This document shows, piece after piece, positions 6,635-13,840 of a stretch of 14,061 nt of DNA. Source of the DNA: Candidatus Woesearchaeota archaeon (GTDB lineage Archaea; Nanobdellota; Nanobdellia; Woesearchaeales; UBA11716); the NCBI GenBank assembly GCA_013329175.1, contig DUKR01000057.1, positions 27,979-42,039 on the forward strand, given 5' to 3'. Position numbers and translations under genes: made by a program. Under the pieces are notes generated by a model. The model saw only the letters and a program-made list of their open reading frames with translations. It was not told the origin of the DNA and did not search any database. The stretch's first letter is position 1, and each line of letters opens with the position of its first letter.

Positions 6635-7342
6635 ATGATAGCAAGGACGCCGACAGGCAGCAGGATCCTTGACTCACTTCTTGCTGGAGGGTATGAGAAC
6701 GACATTATTACCACTATCTACGGCCCTGCAGGCTCTGGCAAGACCATCCTTGCCATGCTGTGCGCTACGCAGGTTGCCCGCTCTGGGAAGAAAGTTATCT
6801 ATATTGATACTGAAGGCTCGTTCTCGCCTGAGCGGCTTTCTCAGGTTGCACAAGACCACCTGAAGGTGCTTGACAATATGGTGTTTTTCATGCCGTTATC
6901 GTTTGCGCAGCAGAAAGAGGCGTTTGACAAGCTGCGCAGCGCAGTCTCTGATACGACGGGGCTGATTGTTGTTGATTCGATTGCCATGCTCTACAGGATA
7001 GAGGCAGGAAGGACTACTAAGATTTGGGAGATTAACAGGGCTCTTGGCGAGCAGATATCCTTTCTTACTGAGATAGCAAGGAAGCGAAAGATTCCTGTCC
7101 TTATCACCAACCAGGTCTATGCCAATTTTGAGAAGAAGAATGAAGTGATGATGGTTGGCGGGGATTTGCTTAGGAACGGCTCAAAGTGCCTGCTTGAGCT
7201 GCAAATAACCGCTCAGGGCAACAGGAAATGCTCCGTCCGAAAGCACAGGAGCATCAGGGAGAACAGGCACATCTTCTTCAGGATAGTGCAGACGGGGATA
7301 CTCGGGACGAAAGAGGAAACCCACGACGGGAAGAGGCGATAG
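6635..7342 (+). CDS. radB: RadB, archaeal RecA/RadA-family recombinase paralogue
   Basis: A 235-residue RecA-fold ATPase of the usual RadB length. It has no N-terminal helix-hairpin-helix domain, which separates it from RadA. The Walker A motif is GPAGSGKT (30-37). A TEG follows at 59-61. Walker B is GLIVVDSIA (109-117) and a TNQVYA motif sits at 158-163. The DNA-binding loop region and a basic C-terminal part (VRKHRSIRENRHIFF) complete the core. RadB is thought to assist RadA in homologous recombination and repair. The frame is open from an ATG at 6551, but those 28 extra residues are not RadB-like and lie across the promoter. The gene is divergent from the glycosylation operon. Confidence 0.95.
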   Translation: MIARTPTGSRILDSLLAGGYENDIITTIYGPAGSGKTILAMLCATQVARSGKKVIYIDTEGSFSPERLSQVAQDHLKVLDNMVFFMPLSFAQQKEAFDKLRSAVSDTTGLIVVDSIAMLYRIEAGRTTKIWEINRALGEQISFLTEIARKRKIPVLITNQVYANFEKKNEVMMVGGDLLRNGSKCLLELQITAQGNRKCSVRKHRSIRENRHIFFRIVQTGILGTKEETHDGKRR

Positions 7343-7352
7343 CTTTTAAAAG
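7343..7352 (+). promoter_or_regulatory. TATA box of the carboxyltransferase gene
   Basis: CTTTTAAAAG starts one base after the radB stop codon and is centred about 31 bp before the ATG at 7379. The carboxyltransferase gene therefore probably has its own promoter despite lying only 36 bp behind radB. The motif is palindromic, as expected of a TATA box, and no minus-strand gene uses it. Confidence 0.55.
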
Positions 7353-7378
7353 GGATTCTCATTCATTTTATTGCCAGC

Positions 7379-8923
7379 ATGCCCAAGAGACAGAACAAGC
7401 TTTCGGACTTTGTAAAACGGAAAAGCGCCCTGATTGACAAGGAATCAGCAAAGCTAGCGCACAAGAAAGGCAAGCTGACTCCTCAAGAGCGCATAGAGTA
7501 CCTGCTGGATAAAGACTCGTTCATAGAGGTAGGGGCATTCGTTGAGCTTGAATCTGCAGACCCTGAGCTTTCTGCAAAGGCAATGCCCCGTGACGGCGTG
7601 ATTACGGGCCATGGAGCCATCAATGGAAGGTCAGCGTACGTGTATGCCCAGGATTTCTCCTGCATGGGCGGCTCAATGGGAGAGCGCCACACGAGAAAAA
7701 TCGCAGCGATACTAGGGGAAGCGCTGAAGAATGGGGCTCCAGTCATTGGGCTTCTTGATTCCGGCGGCGCAAGAATCCAGGAGGGAATCTCCGGGCTTGA
7801 CGGCGGCGGTGAGATTTTCTTCAAAAATACCGCTGCGTCCGGCGTGATTCCTCAGATTGCCGCAATCATGGGGCCGTGCGCAGGGATTGCCGCGTATTCT
7901 CCTGCGTTGTGCGATTTCATTTTCATGGTTGATTCCACCAGCACCATGTTCATCACCGGGCCCGAGGTCATCAAGGCAGTGACTGGGGAGCAGATAGATG
8001 CCGATGGCTTGGGAGGGCCAGTGGCTCATACCTCCAAAAGCGGGGTAGCAGATGCCTCGTTTCGCAGCGAGAAGGATTGCCTGATGGCAATCAGGAAACT
8101 GCTGGCGTATCTTCCCCAGAACAACCTTGATGCCCCGCCACAGGGGCATACCAGCGACTCACCTACAAGGCAGACAAAGAGGCTTGATGCTATCGTTCCC
8201 CTTGACCCGAAGAAGGCGTATGACGTGAGGGACGTGATTGCAGAGGTGTTTGACAGGGGAAGCTTTCTTGAGATGAAGAAGGAGTTTGCAACCAACATAG
8301 TGACGGGCTTTGCCAGGCTTAATGACATTCCCGTTGGCATTGTGGGCAACCAGCCGAAAGTCCTGGCAGGGTGCATTGATATCAATGCTTCTGATAAGAT
8401 CGCGCGATTTGTGCGCTTCTGTGATGCTTTCAACATCGCACTCATCAACCTTGTTGACGTGACCGGCTTTTTGCCTGGCGTTGAGCAGGAGCATAACGGC
8501 ATAATCAGGCATGGAGCAAAAGTGCTATACGCTTATTCTGAGGCGACGGTGCCCAAGATATCGCTTGTGATGCGCAAGGCGTATGGCGGAGCCTACATCG
8601 CTATGGTGTCAAAGGACATGGGGTATGACAAGGTATTAGCCTGGCCCACAGCAGAGATAGCAGTGATGGGCGCTGAGCAGGCGGCAAAAATTGTTAACAG
8701 AAAGGAGATAGCAGCCTCCAAGAAGCCCGAGGAAGCACTAGCCAAGAAAGCCGCATCCTATGAAGAGGCGCTTCTCAATCCCTATGTCGCCGCAAAGAAA
8801 GGGAAAGTCGACATCATCCTTGATCCTTCTGAAACCAGGCGCATCCTTATCAGGGCCCTTGCCATGTGCATCAGCAAGCGGGAGAAGCGGCCTGCAAAAA
8901 AGCATGGGAGCATTCCGTTATAG
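7379..8923 (+). CDS. Acyl-CoA carboxylase carboxyltransferase subunit (PccB/MmdA family)
   Basis: A 514-residue carboxyltransferase of the usual family length, with two crotonase-like halves. It transfers the carboxyl group from carboxybiotin to an acyl-CoA. The N-half holds YAQDFSCMGGSMGERHTRKI (89-108), LLDSGGARIQEG (125-136) and the oxyanion loop GPCAGIAAYSPAL (165-177). The C-half holds GFLPGVEQEHNGIIRHGAK (363-381) and RKAYGGAYIAMVSKDMG (399-415). The position after GGAY decides substrate choice in actinobacterial enzymes (Asp in propionyl-CoA carboxylase); here it is Ile407. This favours acetyl-CoA or a relaxed range, or a methylmalonyl-CoA decarboxylase-like subunit, though no membrane decarboxylase subunit is visible. 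The biotin carrier follows 42 bases downstream. Confidence 0.92.
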   Translation: MPKRQNKLSDFVKRKSALIDKESAKLAHKKGKLTPQERIEYLLDKDSFIEVGAFVELESADPELSAKAMPRDGVITGHGAINGRSAYVYAQDFSCMGGSMGERHTRKIAAILGEALKNGAPVIGLLDSGGARIQEGISGLDGGGEIFFKNTAASGVIPQIAAIMGPCAGIAAYSPALCDFIFMVDSTSTMFITGPEVIKAVTGEQIDADGLGGPVAHTSKSGVADASFRSEKDCLMAIRKLLAYLPQNNLDAPPQGHTSDSPTRQTKRLDAIVPLDPKKAYDVRDVIAEVFDRGSFLEMKKEFATNIVTGFARLNDIPVGIVGNQPKVLAGCIDINASDKIARFVRFCDAFNIALINLVDVTGFLPGVEQEHNGIIRHGAKVLYAYSEATVPKISLVMRKAYGGAYIAMVSKDMGYDKVLAWPTAEIAVMGAEQAAKIVNRKEIAASKKPEEALAKKAASYEEALLNPYVAAKKGKVDIILDPSETRRILIRALAMCISKREKRPAKKHGSIPL

Positions 8924-8935
8924 GGCCTGTTATCC

Positions 8936-8944
8936 TTTCAAATA
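8936..8944 (+). promoter_or_regulatory. Possible TATA-like box of the biotin carrier gene
   Basis: TTTCAAATA is centred about 26 bp before the ATG at 8966. It deviates from the other boxes of the window at one base, so it may be weak, or the carrier may be read mostly from the carboxyltransferase promoter. Confidence 0.35.
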
Positions 8945-8965
8945 GCATCTTTATTGAGCTGCACC

Positions 8966-9355
8966 ATGGAACACATCAGGATAAAGGTAGATGGCAAGGA
9001 GCATGAGGTGGGGATAGAGGAGCTTGATGACGGCAAGCTTCGCGTGCATCTTGATAAGGAGAGTTACGAGGTAGAGTCTGAGCCTGCATCGCATAGTGCA
9101 GAGGCAGATGATGTGCCCGCAACCTGCGGATCAACTGAGGATAATAATGCCATCAGGGCACCGCTTCCAGGCATAGTCTTTGCCGTGCTTGTGAAGGAGG
9201 GGGAGGCGGTAAAGCAGGGGCAGCCTTTAGTGAAGATTGTCGCGATGAAGATGGAGAATGAGATTGCAGCCCCAAAAGATGCGACGGTTGCTTCGATTGC
9301 CGTCAAGAAGAATGATTCAGTGCAGAAGGGTGATGTGCTGGTTACGATTTCTTAG
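8966..9355 (+). CDS. Biotin carboxyl carrier protein of acyl-CoA carboxylase
   Basis: A 129-residue protein. An N-terminal part (1-40, MEHIRIKVDGKEHEV) resembles the short beta-rich lead of archaeal and PccX-like carriers. An acidic, low-complexity linker follows (40-62), then a biotinyl domain (63-129). The biotinylation motif is VAMKMENEI, with K95 as the modified lysine, and the PLPG turn at 66-69 and the repeat KKNDSVQKGDVLV complete the lipoyl/biotinyl fold. It carries carboxybiotin between carboxylase and carboxyltransferase. The frame can start at TTG 8954, but the ATG at 8966 is preferred because it leads directly into the conserved strand and fits the upstream TATA-like box. Confidence 0.92.
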   Translation: MEHIRIKVDGKEHEVGIEELDDGKLRVHLDKESYEVESEPASHSAEADDVPATCGSTEDNNAIRAPLPGIVFAVLVKEGEAVKQGQPLVKIVAMKMENEIAAPKDATVASIAVKKNDSVQKGDVLVTIS

Positions 9356-9358
9356 TGA

Positions 9359-9380
9359 AGGATGGAAAATAAACCATCCT
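9359..9380 (+). terminator. Possible terminator hairpin after the biotin carrier gene
   Basis: AGGATGG (9359-9365) and CCATCCT (9374-9380) form a perfect 7-bp stem with an 8-base A-rich loop, starting 3 bases after the stop codon and followed by ATTTTG. It lies between two convergent genes and could serve either strand. Archaeal termination depends mainly on T-runs, so the hairpin role is a guess. Confidence 0.4.
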
Positions 9381-9420
9381 ATTTTGAAGCCAATGGCCAT
9401 AAAACCTGATAGCATCCTCT

Positions 9421-9663
9421 CTATCTCTTCGAGGAATCTGATGAGGTCTTTCCAAAGAGTATTCCGGTAAGGATGTTCAGCGCCCATGCCTGAAATACGT
9501 TGAGATGGACTGAGGGCACCTTGTTGAAGACGTAGTTCCAGAGCCACATCACGGGAAAGGCAAGGATAAGGCCGCCGATGATGCTTAATATGATGACGAC
9601 GACAAAGGTGTAGCTGATCTCAAAAGTCCTTCTCAGCAATGGTATGCGTTTGAGGGTGTTCAT
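9421..9663 (-). CDS. Small two-helix membrane protein, function unknown
   Basis: An 80-residue protein: a basic N-terminus (MNTLKRIPLLRR), a long hydrophobic helix (about 17-45) ending in VMWLWNYVF, a short polar loop, a second helix (about 55-71, FQAWALNILTGILFG) and a charged tail (KTSSDSSKR). The arrangement of WLWN followed by FxAWxLNIL-GILFG recalls small membrane proteins seen widely in bacteria, but I cannot assign a family. A well-placed TATA box, the start codon 27 bp downstream of it and a sensible topology argue that it is a real gene. It points toward the carrier gene (convergent). No link to carboxylase function can be shown. Confidence 0.65.
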   Translation of the reverse strand: MNTLKRIPLLRRTFEISYTFVVVIILSIIGGLILAFPVMWLWNYVFNKVPSVHLNVFQAWALNILTGILFGKTSSDSSKR

Positions 9664-9686
9664 CAGGGGTACTGCGGAAAATTGCT

Positions 9687-9694
9687 ATTTAAAT
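9687..9694 (-). promoter_or_regulatory. TATA box of the small membrane protein gene
   Basis: The palindrome ATTTAAAT is centred about 27 bp before the ATG at 9663 on the minus strand, predicting a leaderless mRNA. No Shine-Dalgarno sequence is present before the ATG. Confidence 0.55.
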
Positions 9695-9746
9695 CTATTG
9701 GCGCAGGGGATTTCCAAGGGAGCTTACTACATACCTGCCACCGTAA

Positions 9747-9884
9747 TACTTCAGGTTTCTCTATAAGGTCTACAGGAAAGAGGATGCGCTTTTGCTTGCA
9801 GAAGGGTATACGGTGAATGTGTTCATCTCCAGGGAGATGAAGCCCGTAAGGGTTCCTGATGCCATCAGGGCATTACAGCAATAG
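9747..9884 (+). pseudogene. Decayed 3' fragment of a 4HBT-type acyl-CoA thioesterase
   Basis: Forty-five codons remain open between an in-frame TAA (9744-9746) and the stop TAG (9882-9884), with no plausible start codon near the 5' end. The translation contains RFLYKVYRKEDALLLAEG and VNVFISREMKPVRVPDA. These match the last two strands and C-terminal end of YbgC/FcbB-like hot-dog thioesterases (usual pattern: YxVYRxD..LLAEGxTxxVxxD..xxPVRIP). The first two thirds of the domain and its catalytic region are missing, so the fragment should be non-functional. Its 3' end overlaps the ligase stop by three bases. It was probably once an acyl-CoA-related gene beside the carboxylase. Identity rests on the motif pattern alone. 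Confidence 0.6.
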
Positions 9885-10568
9885 TATGTCTCCATCAGTT
9901 ACCGTTTGCTTATTCTCCCCCTGCATAACGATGAGGTTGCCGTCTTCGTCAACGTCAACCGGGGTTGCTGTGAATGCTGTTTTTCCTTTGTGGATTTTTA
10001 TCCTCTGACCGAGTACTGCATTGTTGGCCTTCCATGCAAGGAGGACGGGGAGAAAGCCAATACTTGCGTAAAGCAGATGCCACTGCTCAAGCTGGGCCAC
10101 TATGTGCGCAATGAGCTTTTTTCTGCTGACGCTCTTTTTGGTGATGTCCCTGAGGGCTATTGCTGGAGTCTTTTTGATTCCTGGCACGGTGTTGTTGACG
10201 TTGAGACCAATCCCTACGATGAGTTTTTTTTCATTTCCTATGAAGAATCCTTCGGTGAGGATGCCGCAGAGCTTTTTCTTTTCATAGAGAAGGTCGTTTG
10301 GCCATTTTATCCTAGCCTGGACACCTGTAGCCGTGCTGATCGCTTCCCGCACTGCGACGCTGGCGAGGAAGGTGAGATGGTAGAGGGGATTTTCCGTTGG
10401 CTCAAGCACGACCGACATCCAGATGCCCCCTGGCTTGGATGACCACTCTCTGCCAAGCCTTCCTCTCCCCCTAGTCTGGATGTCGGCTAGAATGATAGAC
10501 TTTTTTGGATAGCGCTTTGCAACATCGCTAGTTGAGGTGACTGAGCGAAAATGATGAATGGTGAACAT
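9873..10568 (-). CDS. Biotin--protein ligase (monofunctional, BirA catalytic family)
   Basis: A 231-residue class I biotin-protein ligase without the N-terminal DNA-binding domain of E. coli BirA, so it should not act as a repressor. It makes biotinyl-AMP and attaches biotin to the lysine of the carrier protein. Visible motifs are STSD (11-14), the biotinyl-AMP loop GRGRLGREWSS (34-44), KWPNDLLY (88-95), KKLCGIL (98-104) and GIGLNVN (119-125). The C-terminal SH3-like domain is present (about 178-231). A TTG at 10571 would add one residue; the ATG at 10568 lies about 28 bp from a TATA box. It lies 40 bp downstream of biotin carboxylase on the same strand but has its own promoter. Its obvious local substrate is K95 of the neighbouring carrier. 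Confidence 0.93.
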   Translation of the reverse strand: MFTIHHFRSVTSTSDVAKRYPKKSIILADIQTRGRGRLGREWSSKPGGIWMSVVLEPTENPLYHLTFLASVAVREAISTATGVQARIKWPNDLLYEKKKLCGILTEGFFIGNEKKLIVGIGLNVNNTVPGIKKTPAIALRDITKKSVSRKKLIAHIVAQLEQWHLLYASIGFLPVLLAWKANNAVLGQRIKIHKGKTAFTATPVDVDEDGNLIVMQGENKQTVTDGDILLL

Positions 10569-10590
10569 CAATCACGGGGCGCGTTCAGAA

Positions 10591-10600
10591 GTATAAAAAA
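10591..10600 (-). promoter_or_regulatory. TATA box of the biotin--protein ligase gene
   Basis: TTTTTTATAC on the minus strand is centred about 27 bp before the ATG at 10568, predicting a leaderless mRNA. It sits in the short gap behind the biotin carboxylase gene, so the ligase can be expressed separately. Confidence 0.55.
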
Positions 10601-10608
10601 TGGCAGGT

Positions 10609-12504
10609 TCAGATCTCCTGCTCTGCAGCCTCTCTTCGCGCCTCAGCCATCCAGTTGCTTTGCTTCGCCACGGGAACGTGCCTTCTCTTCTCAAGATACC
10701 GCGAAGCAGCAGCGGTGATAATGAGCAGCTTTTCTTTCCTTCCCAACTCCTTCTTTATCAACGGGTGGCTTTTCCGCCCCTTCTTCAGTGCTTTGATGAT
10801 ATGCTTCTCCTCGATGAAGGAGGTGTAAACGTTGCCCTTGCGAAAGTCTGGTTGGGAAAGAACAAGGCGGTGGAACGGAATCGTAGTCTCGACGCCCTCG
10901 ATGATGAATTCAGATAGTGCACGCTCAGTTCTTGAGATGGCTTCGGCTCTGGTCTTTCCTGCACACATGAGCTTTGCAATGAGGGAGTCGTAGTGCGGGC
11001 TGATGACCGCGCCGGTGTGGCATGAGCTGCAGACACGAATGCCTGGGCCGCCAGGAGTAAGATAGGTCGTTATCTGGCCCACATCAGGGGCAAAATCGTT
11101 GTAGGGTGATTCGGCGTTGATTCGGCATTCAATGGCATGGCCGATGATGCTTATGTCTTCCTGCCTGTATGCAAGCGATGCGCCAGATGCGATTTTTATC
11201 TGCTCTTTGACAAGGTCAACGCCTGTCACCATCTCAGTTACTCCGTGCTCAACCTGGATTCTGGTGTTCATCTCGATGAAGAAGAAGTTATTTTTCCCAT
11301 CAAGCAGAAATTCCACCGTTCCTGCTCCGGAATAGCCTGCTGCAGCGACTGCATTCACAGCGATTCCTCCCATCTTCTCCCGCAGCTCAGGAGTGATTGC
11401 AGGTGAAGGCGCTTCTTCAATGAGCTTCTGGTGCCTGCGCTGGATGCTGCACTCACGCTCTCCAAGGTGAATCACGTTGCCGTAGTTGTCGGCAAGAATC
11501 TGGAATTCAATGTGTTTTGGCCTCTCGACGTATCGCTCCAGGTATACGGCACTGTTTCCGAATGCGGATTCGGCTTCTGCCGTTGCTGAGGGGTAGGCTT
11601 TGGCCAGGTCATCCTCTTTTCGCGCAATGCGCATGCCTTTGCCGCCGCCGCCGTCAACGGCTTTGAGGATAACAGGATAGCCAATCTTTTTTGCGATGGC
11701 AATGGCCTCTTCAGCTGATGCAAGGGGTTTTGAGCCTGAAAGGACTGGCACCCCTGCCTTGAGCATGGTGTCTCTGGCGCTGGCCTTGTCGCCGAGCATC
11801 CGTATGGTCTTTGCAGTAGGGCCGATGAAGGTTATCTTGTTTTTTGCGCAGAGATCGGCAAATTCAGCGTTTTCAGCAAGGAATCCGTAGCCAGGGTGGA
11901 TGGCATCGGCTTTTGTCTTCTTTGCGATAGCTATGATTTTATGGATGTCAAGGTACTTTTCAGGAGAGCCTATGCAGACAGCCTTGTCAGCAAACCTCAC
12001 GGCCAGAGATTCCTTGTCAGGCTTGGTGTAGATGATGATGGGCCGTATGCCTAATTCCTTGCACGCCCTGATGACCCTTAATGCTATCTCGCCCCTGTTT
12101 GCAATGAGGACAGATTTGAAAAGCTCACCTTTCCTGAAGAGGGTGTAGTCTTTGGACTCTCCAGCGTAGCCTGCACCAAGACCCTTGATGAGCAGGTCAA
12201 TGAACGACTGAGAGGACTTGTCCTTGATGATGCCTTTGAGGGTATTTCGGCTGACGTTAGGGACGCGCTCCACGATATTATCCATAATCGCTTCAGTGAA
12301 CAGGTCAACGTTTGGCGAGGCAAGGAACTCCTTGTCGCGGCCATAGCCAACCAGTTGCGACTTGATGACTGCTTCTACCTCGTCATAGGCCTTTGGCAGC
12401 GATGCCTTTGTTTTCTTCAAGAGCTTTCGCAGGAACCTATAGAGGTTTGCAACAGGCTGCAGGACGCTGGTGATCGCAGCGTCGAATCGGGTGTATGACC
12501 CCAT
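10609..12504 (-). CDS. Biotin carboxylase subunit of acyl-CoA carboxylase, with a 128-residue N-terminal extension
   Basis: A 631-residue protein. The biotin carboxylase part begins at FKSVLIANRGEIALRV (129-144), which is normally the extreme N-terminus in this family. It carries HPGYGFLAEN (203-212), the ATP-grasp glycine loop DGGGGKGMRIA (284-294), HIEFQ, ERECSIQRRHQKLIEE (349-364) and EMNTRIQVEHGVTE (411-424), so all core catalytic residues look intact. It uses ATP and bicarbonate to carboxylate biotin on the carrier. Residues 1-128 form a helical-looking extension I do not recognise. A C-terminal tail of about 55 basic residues also follows the core. The ATG at 12504 fits a TATA box about 29 bp upstream. 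Carboxyltransferase, carrier and ligase lie nearby, so an acyl-CoA carboxylase role is favoured over pyruvate carboxylase. Confidence 0.93.
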   Translation of the reverse strand: MGSYTRFDAAITSVLQPVANLYRFLRKLLKKTKASLPKAYDEVEAVIKSQLVGYGRDKEFLASPNVDLFTEAIMDNIVERVPNVSRNTLKGIIKDKSSQSFIDLLIKGLGAGYAGESKDYTLFRKGELFKSVLIANRGEIALRVIRACKELGIRPIIIYTKPDKESLAVRFADKAVCIGSPEKYLDIHKIIAIAKKTKADAIHPGYGFLAENAEFADLCAKNKITFIGPTAKTIRMLGDKASARDTMLKAGVPVLSGSKPLASAEEAIAIAKKIGYPVILKAVDGGGGKGMRIARKEDDLAKAYPSATAEAESAFGNSAVYLERYVERPKHIEFQILADNYGNVIHLGERECSIQRRHQKLIEEAPSPAITPELREKMGGIAVNAVAAAGYSGAGTVEFLLDGKNNFFFIEMNTRIQVEHGVTEMVTGVDLVKEQIKIASGASLAYRQEDISIIGHAIECRINAESPYNDFAPDVGQITTYLTPGGPGIRVCSSCHTGAVISPHYDSLIAKLMCAGKTRAEAISRTERALSEFIIEGVETTIPFHRLVLSQPDFRKGNVYTSFIEEKHIIKALKKGRKSHPLIKKELGRKEKLLIITAAASRYLEKRRHVPVAKQSNWMAEARREAAEQEI

Positions 12505-12528
12505 GGTAATGTATAGGTTTTTCCCTGG

Positions 12529-12537
12529 TTATTTAAG
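12529..12537 (-). promoter_or_regulatory. TATA box of the biotin carboxylase gene
   Basis: CTTAAATAA on the minus strand is centred about 29 bp before the ATG at 12504. This supports the long N-terminal extension as translated sequence, since the promoter lies just ahead of it and not inside it. Confidence 0.55.
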
Positions 12538-12602
12538 CGTTGTGAGGTTTTTTTGCTTTGGCTTCACATGGACGCTGCATTCTGCTTTTTACGGGAAAGA
12601 CT

Positions 12603-12608
12603 TTTAAA
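12603..12608 (+). promoter_or_regulatory. TATA box of the CorA gene
   Basis: TTTAAA (in CTTTTAAAG) is centred about 29 bp before the ATG at 12635. GAGGGA just before the ATG could also act as a ribosome site if the leader is a few bases long. It shares the divergent intergenic region with the biotin carboxylase promoter. Confidence 0.5.
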
Positions 12609-12634
12609 GTTCCCCTGCGGCAAAAAGTGAGGGA

Positions 12635-13693
12635 ATGGCAAGGGAAATCTCGCGCAAGGGGAAAATAGGGCAGCCGCCAGGAACCGTCATCCACACGGGC
12701 AGGCACAAGCCCGAGTTAAAAATCTCGTTCTTTGACTATACGGAAAGCACCCTGACCGTGCATGAGACGGCAAAGGTTGAGGAGTGCCTGTCATTTGAGA
12801 ACAAGCAGACGGTATCATGGATTGACATTCAGGGCGTGCATGACATTGAGACTATAAAGAAAATCGGTGAGCATTTTAGGCTGCACTCGCTCTTGCTTGA
12901 GGACATAGCAAATACCGACCAGCGGCCGAAGATGGAGGATTATGAAGGCTATCTTTTTGTTGTCTTAAAGGCGCTTTCCCATGACACCGACAAGCACACC
13001 ACCCTCCCCCAGCAGATATCGCTGGTGATAGGCCCTGCATATGTACTCTCGTTTCAGGAGTCCGACAGGGACGTCTTTGCTATAGTCAAGGAGAGGATCA
13101 AGCAGGGCAAGGGAAAAATCAGGAAGATGGGTGCTGATTATCTGGCCTATGTTCTTATGGACCTTGTGGTTGACAGGTACTTTGAGGTACTAGAGCGCTT
13201 TGGGGAAAAGATTGAGAATCTGGAGGAAGACATCATTCACAGCCTGACAACTGAGACCGTGGATTTGCTGCACCACCTGAAGCGGGAGATGATATACCTG
13301 CGCCGCTCGGTGTGGCCTGTTCGTGAGGTGCTCTCTGGCTTGCAGAGAAACGACTCTGTGCTCATCAGGAAATCCACCAAGACCTACCTTCGGGACGTGT
13401 ATGACCATTCCATCCAGGTGATTGATACGATTGAAACCTATCGGGATTTGCTTGCGGGGATGCTTGACATCTACCTTTCGTCCATGAGCAACAGGATGAA
13501 TGAGGTGATGAAGGTACTGACCCTGATTGCAACGATTTTTATCCCTTTGACGTTCGTTACGGGAATCTATGGGATGAATTTTGCCTTTATGCCTTTTTTG
13601 AGCGATCCTCACGGGTTCTGGTACATCATTATCGGGATGGCTGTGTTGGGCGCGGTGATGGCGCTGTACTTTAAGAGAAGAGGGTGGGCGTAA
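12635..13693 (+). CDS. corA: CorA-family magnesium/cobalt transport channel
   Basis: A 352-residue protein of usual CorA length. The cytoplasmic N-terminal domain (about 1-235) begins with a basic stretch and contains DIANTDQRPKMEDY (92-105), typical of CorA. A long charged helix follows (about 170-285). Two C-terminal membrane helices (about 292-312 and 325-345) flank the signature YGMNF (GMN at 313-315), which forms the selectivity filter of the pentameric pore. The protein ends in the basic YFKRRGWA, also typical. It should allow Mg2+ entry across the cell membrane and be gated by internal Mg2+. No riboswitch-like leader is possible in the short upstream region. The 5S rRNA gene follows 27 bases downstream. 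Confidence 0.95.
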   Translation: MAREISRKGKIGQPPGTVIHTGRHKPELKISFFDYTESTLTVHETAKVEECLSFENKQTVSWIDIQGVHDIETIKKIGEHFRLHSLLLEDIANTDQRPKMEDYEGYLFVVLKALSHDTDKHTTLPQQISLVIGPAYVLSFQESDRDVFAIVKERIKQGKGKIRKMGADYLAYVLMDLVVDRYFEVLERFGEKIENLEEDIIHSLTTETVDLLHHLKREMIYLRRSVWPVREVLSGLQRNDSVLIRKSTKTYLRDVYDHSIQVIDTIETYRDLLAGMLDIYLSSMSNRMNEVMKVLTLIATIFIPLTFVTGIYGMNFAFMPFLSDPHGFWYIIIGMAVLGAVMALYFKRRGWA

Positions 13694-13694
13694 G

Positions 13695-13703
13695 TTTTAT
13701 AAA
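13695..13703 (+). promoter_or_regulatory. TATA box of the 5S rRNA gene
   Basis: TTTTATAAA begins right after the CorA stop codon and is centred about 22 bp before the predicted 5' end of the 5S rRNA. This indicates that the 5S gene is transcribed on its own. Confidence 0.65.
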
Positions 13704-13720
13704 CCCATGGAAACCCCCCT

Positions 13721-13838
13721 GTGTTAGACGGCCATAGGGGCCAGGTCACACCCGATCCCATTCCGAACTCGGACAGTTAAGCTGGCTTCCGTCTCTGGTG
13801 GTACTGCGCTATGCGCGGGAGGCCAGGGAAGCTGTCAC
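13721..13838 (+). rRNA. 5S ribosomal RNA
   Basis: About 118 bases with the archaeal 5S hallmarks: GGCCATAGGGG near the 5' end, the conserved CACACCCGATCCCATTCCGA and ACTCGGACAGTTAAGC core (loop B/C region), GGTGGTACTGCGC, and a 3' GGGAAGCTGTCAC that pairs with the 5' GTGTTAGAC to form helix I with one or two irregular pairs. Exact ends are estimates from that helix. The gene has its own TATA box and is not next to 16S or 23S rRNA in this window. Confidence 0.93.
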
Positions 13839-13840
13839 CC

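Noticed and set aside
9906..10442. 178-codon plus-strand open frame inside the biotin ligase gene
   Set aside because: The minus-strand frame has every ligase motif; the plus-strand frame is a by-product of its codon use.
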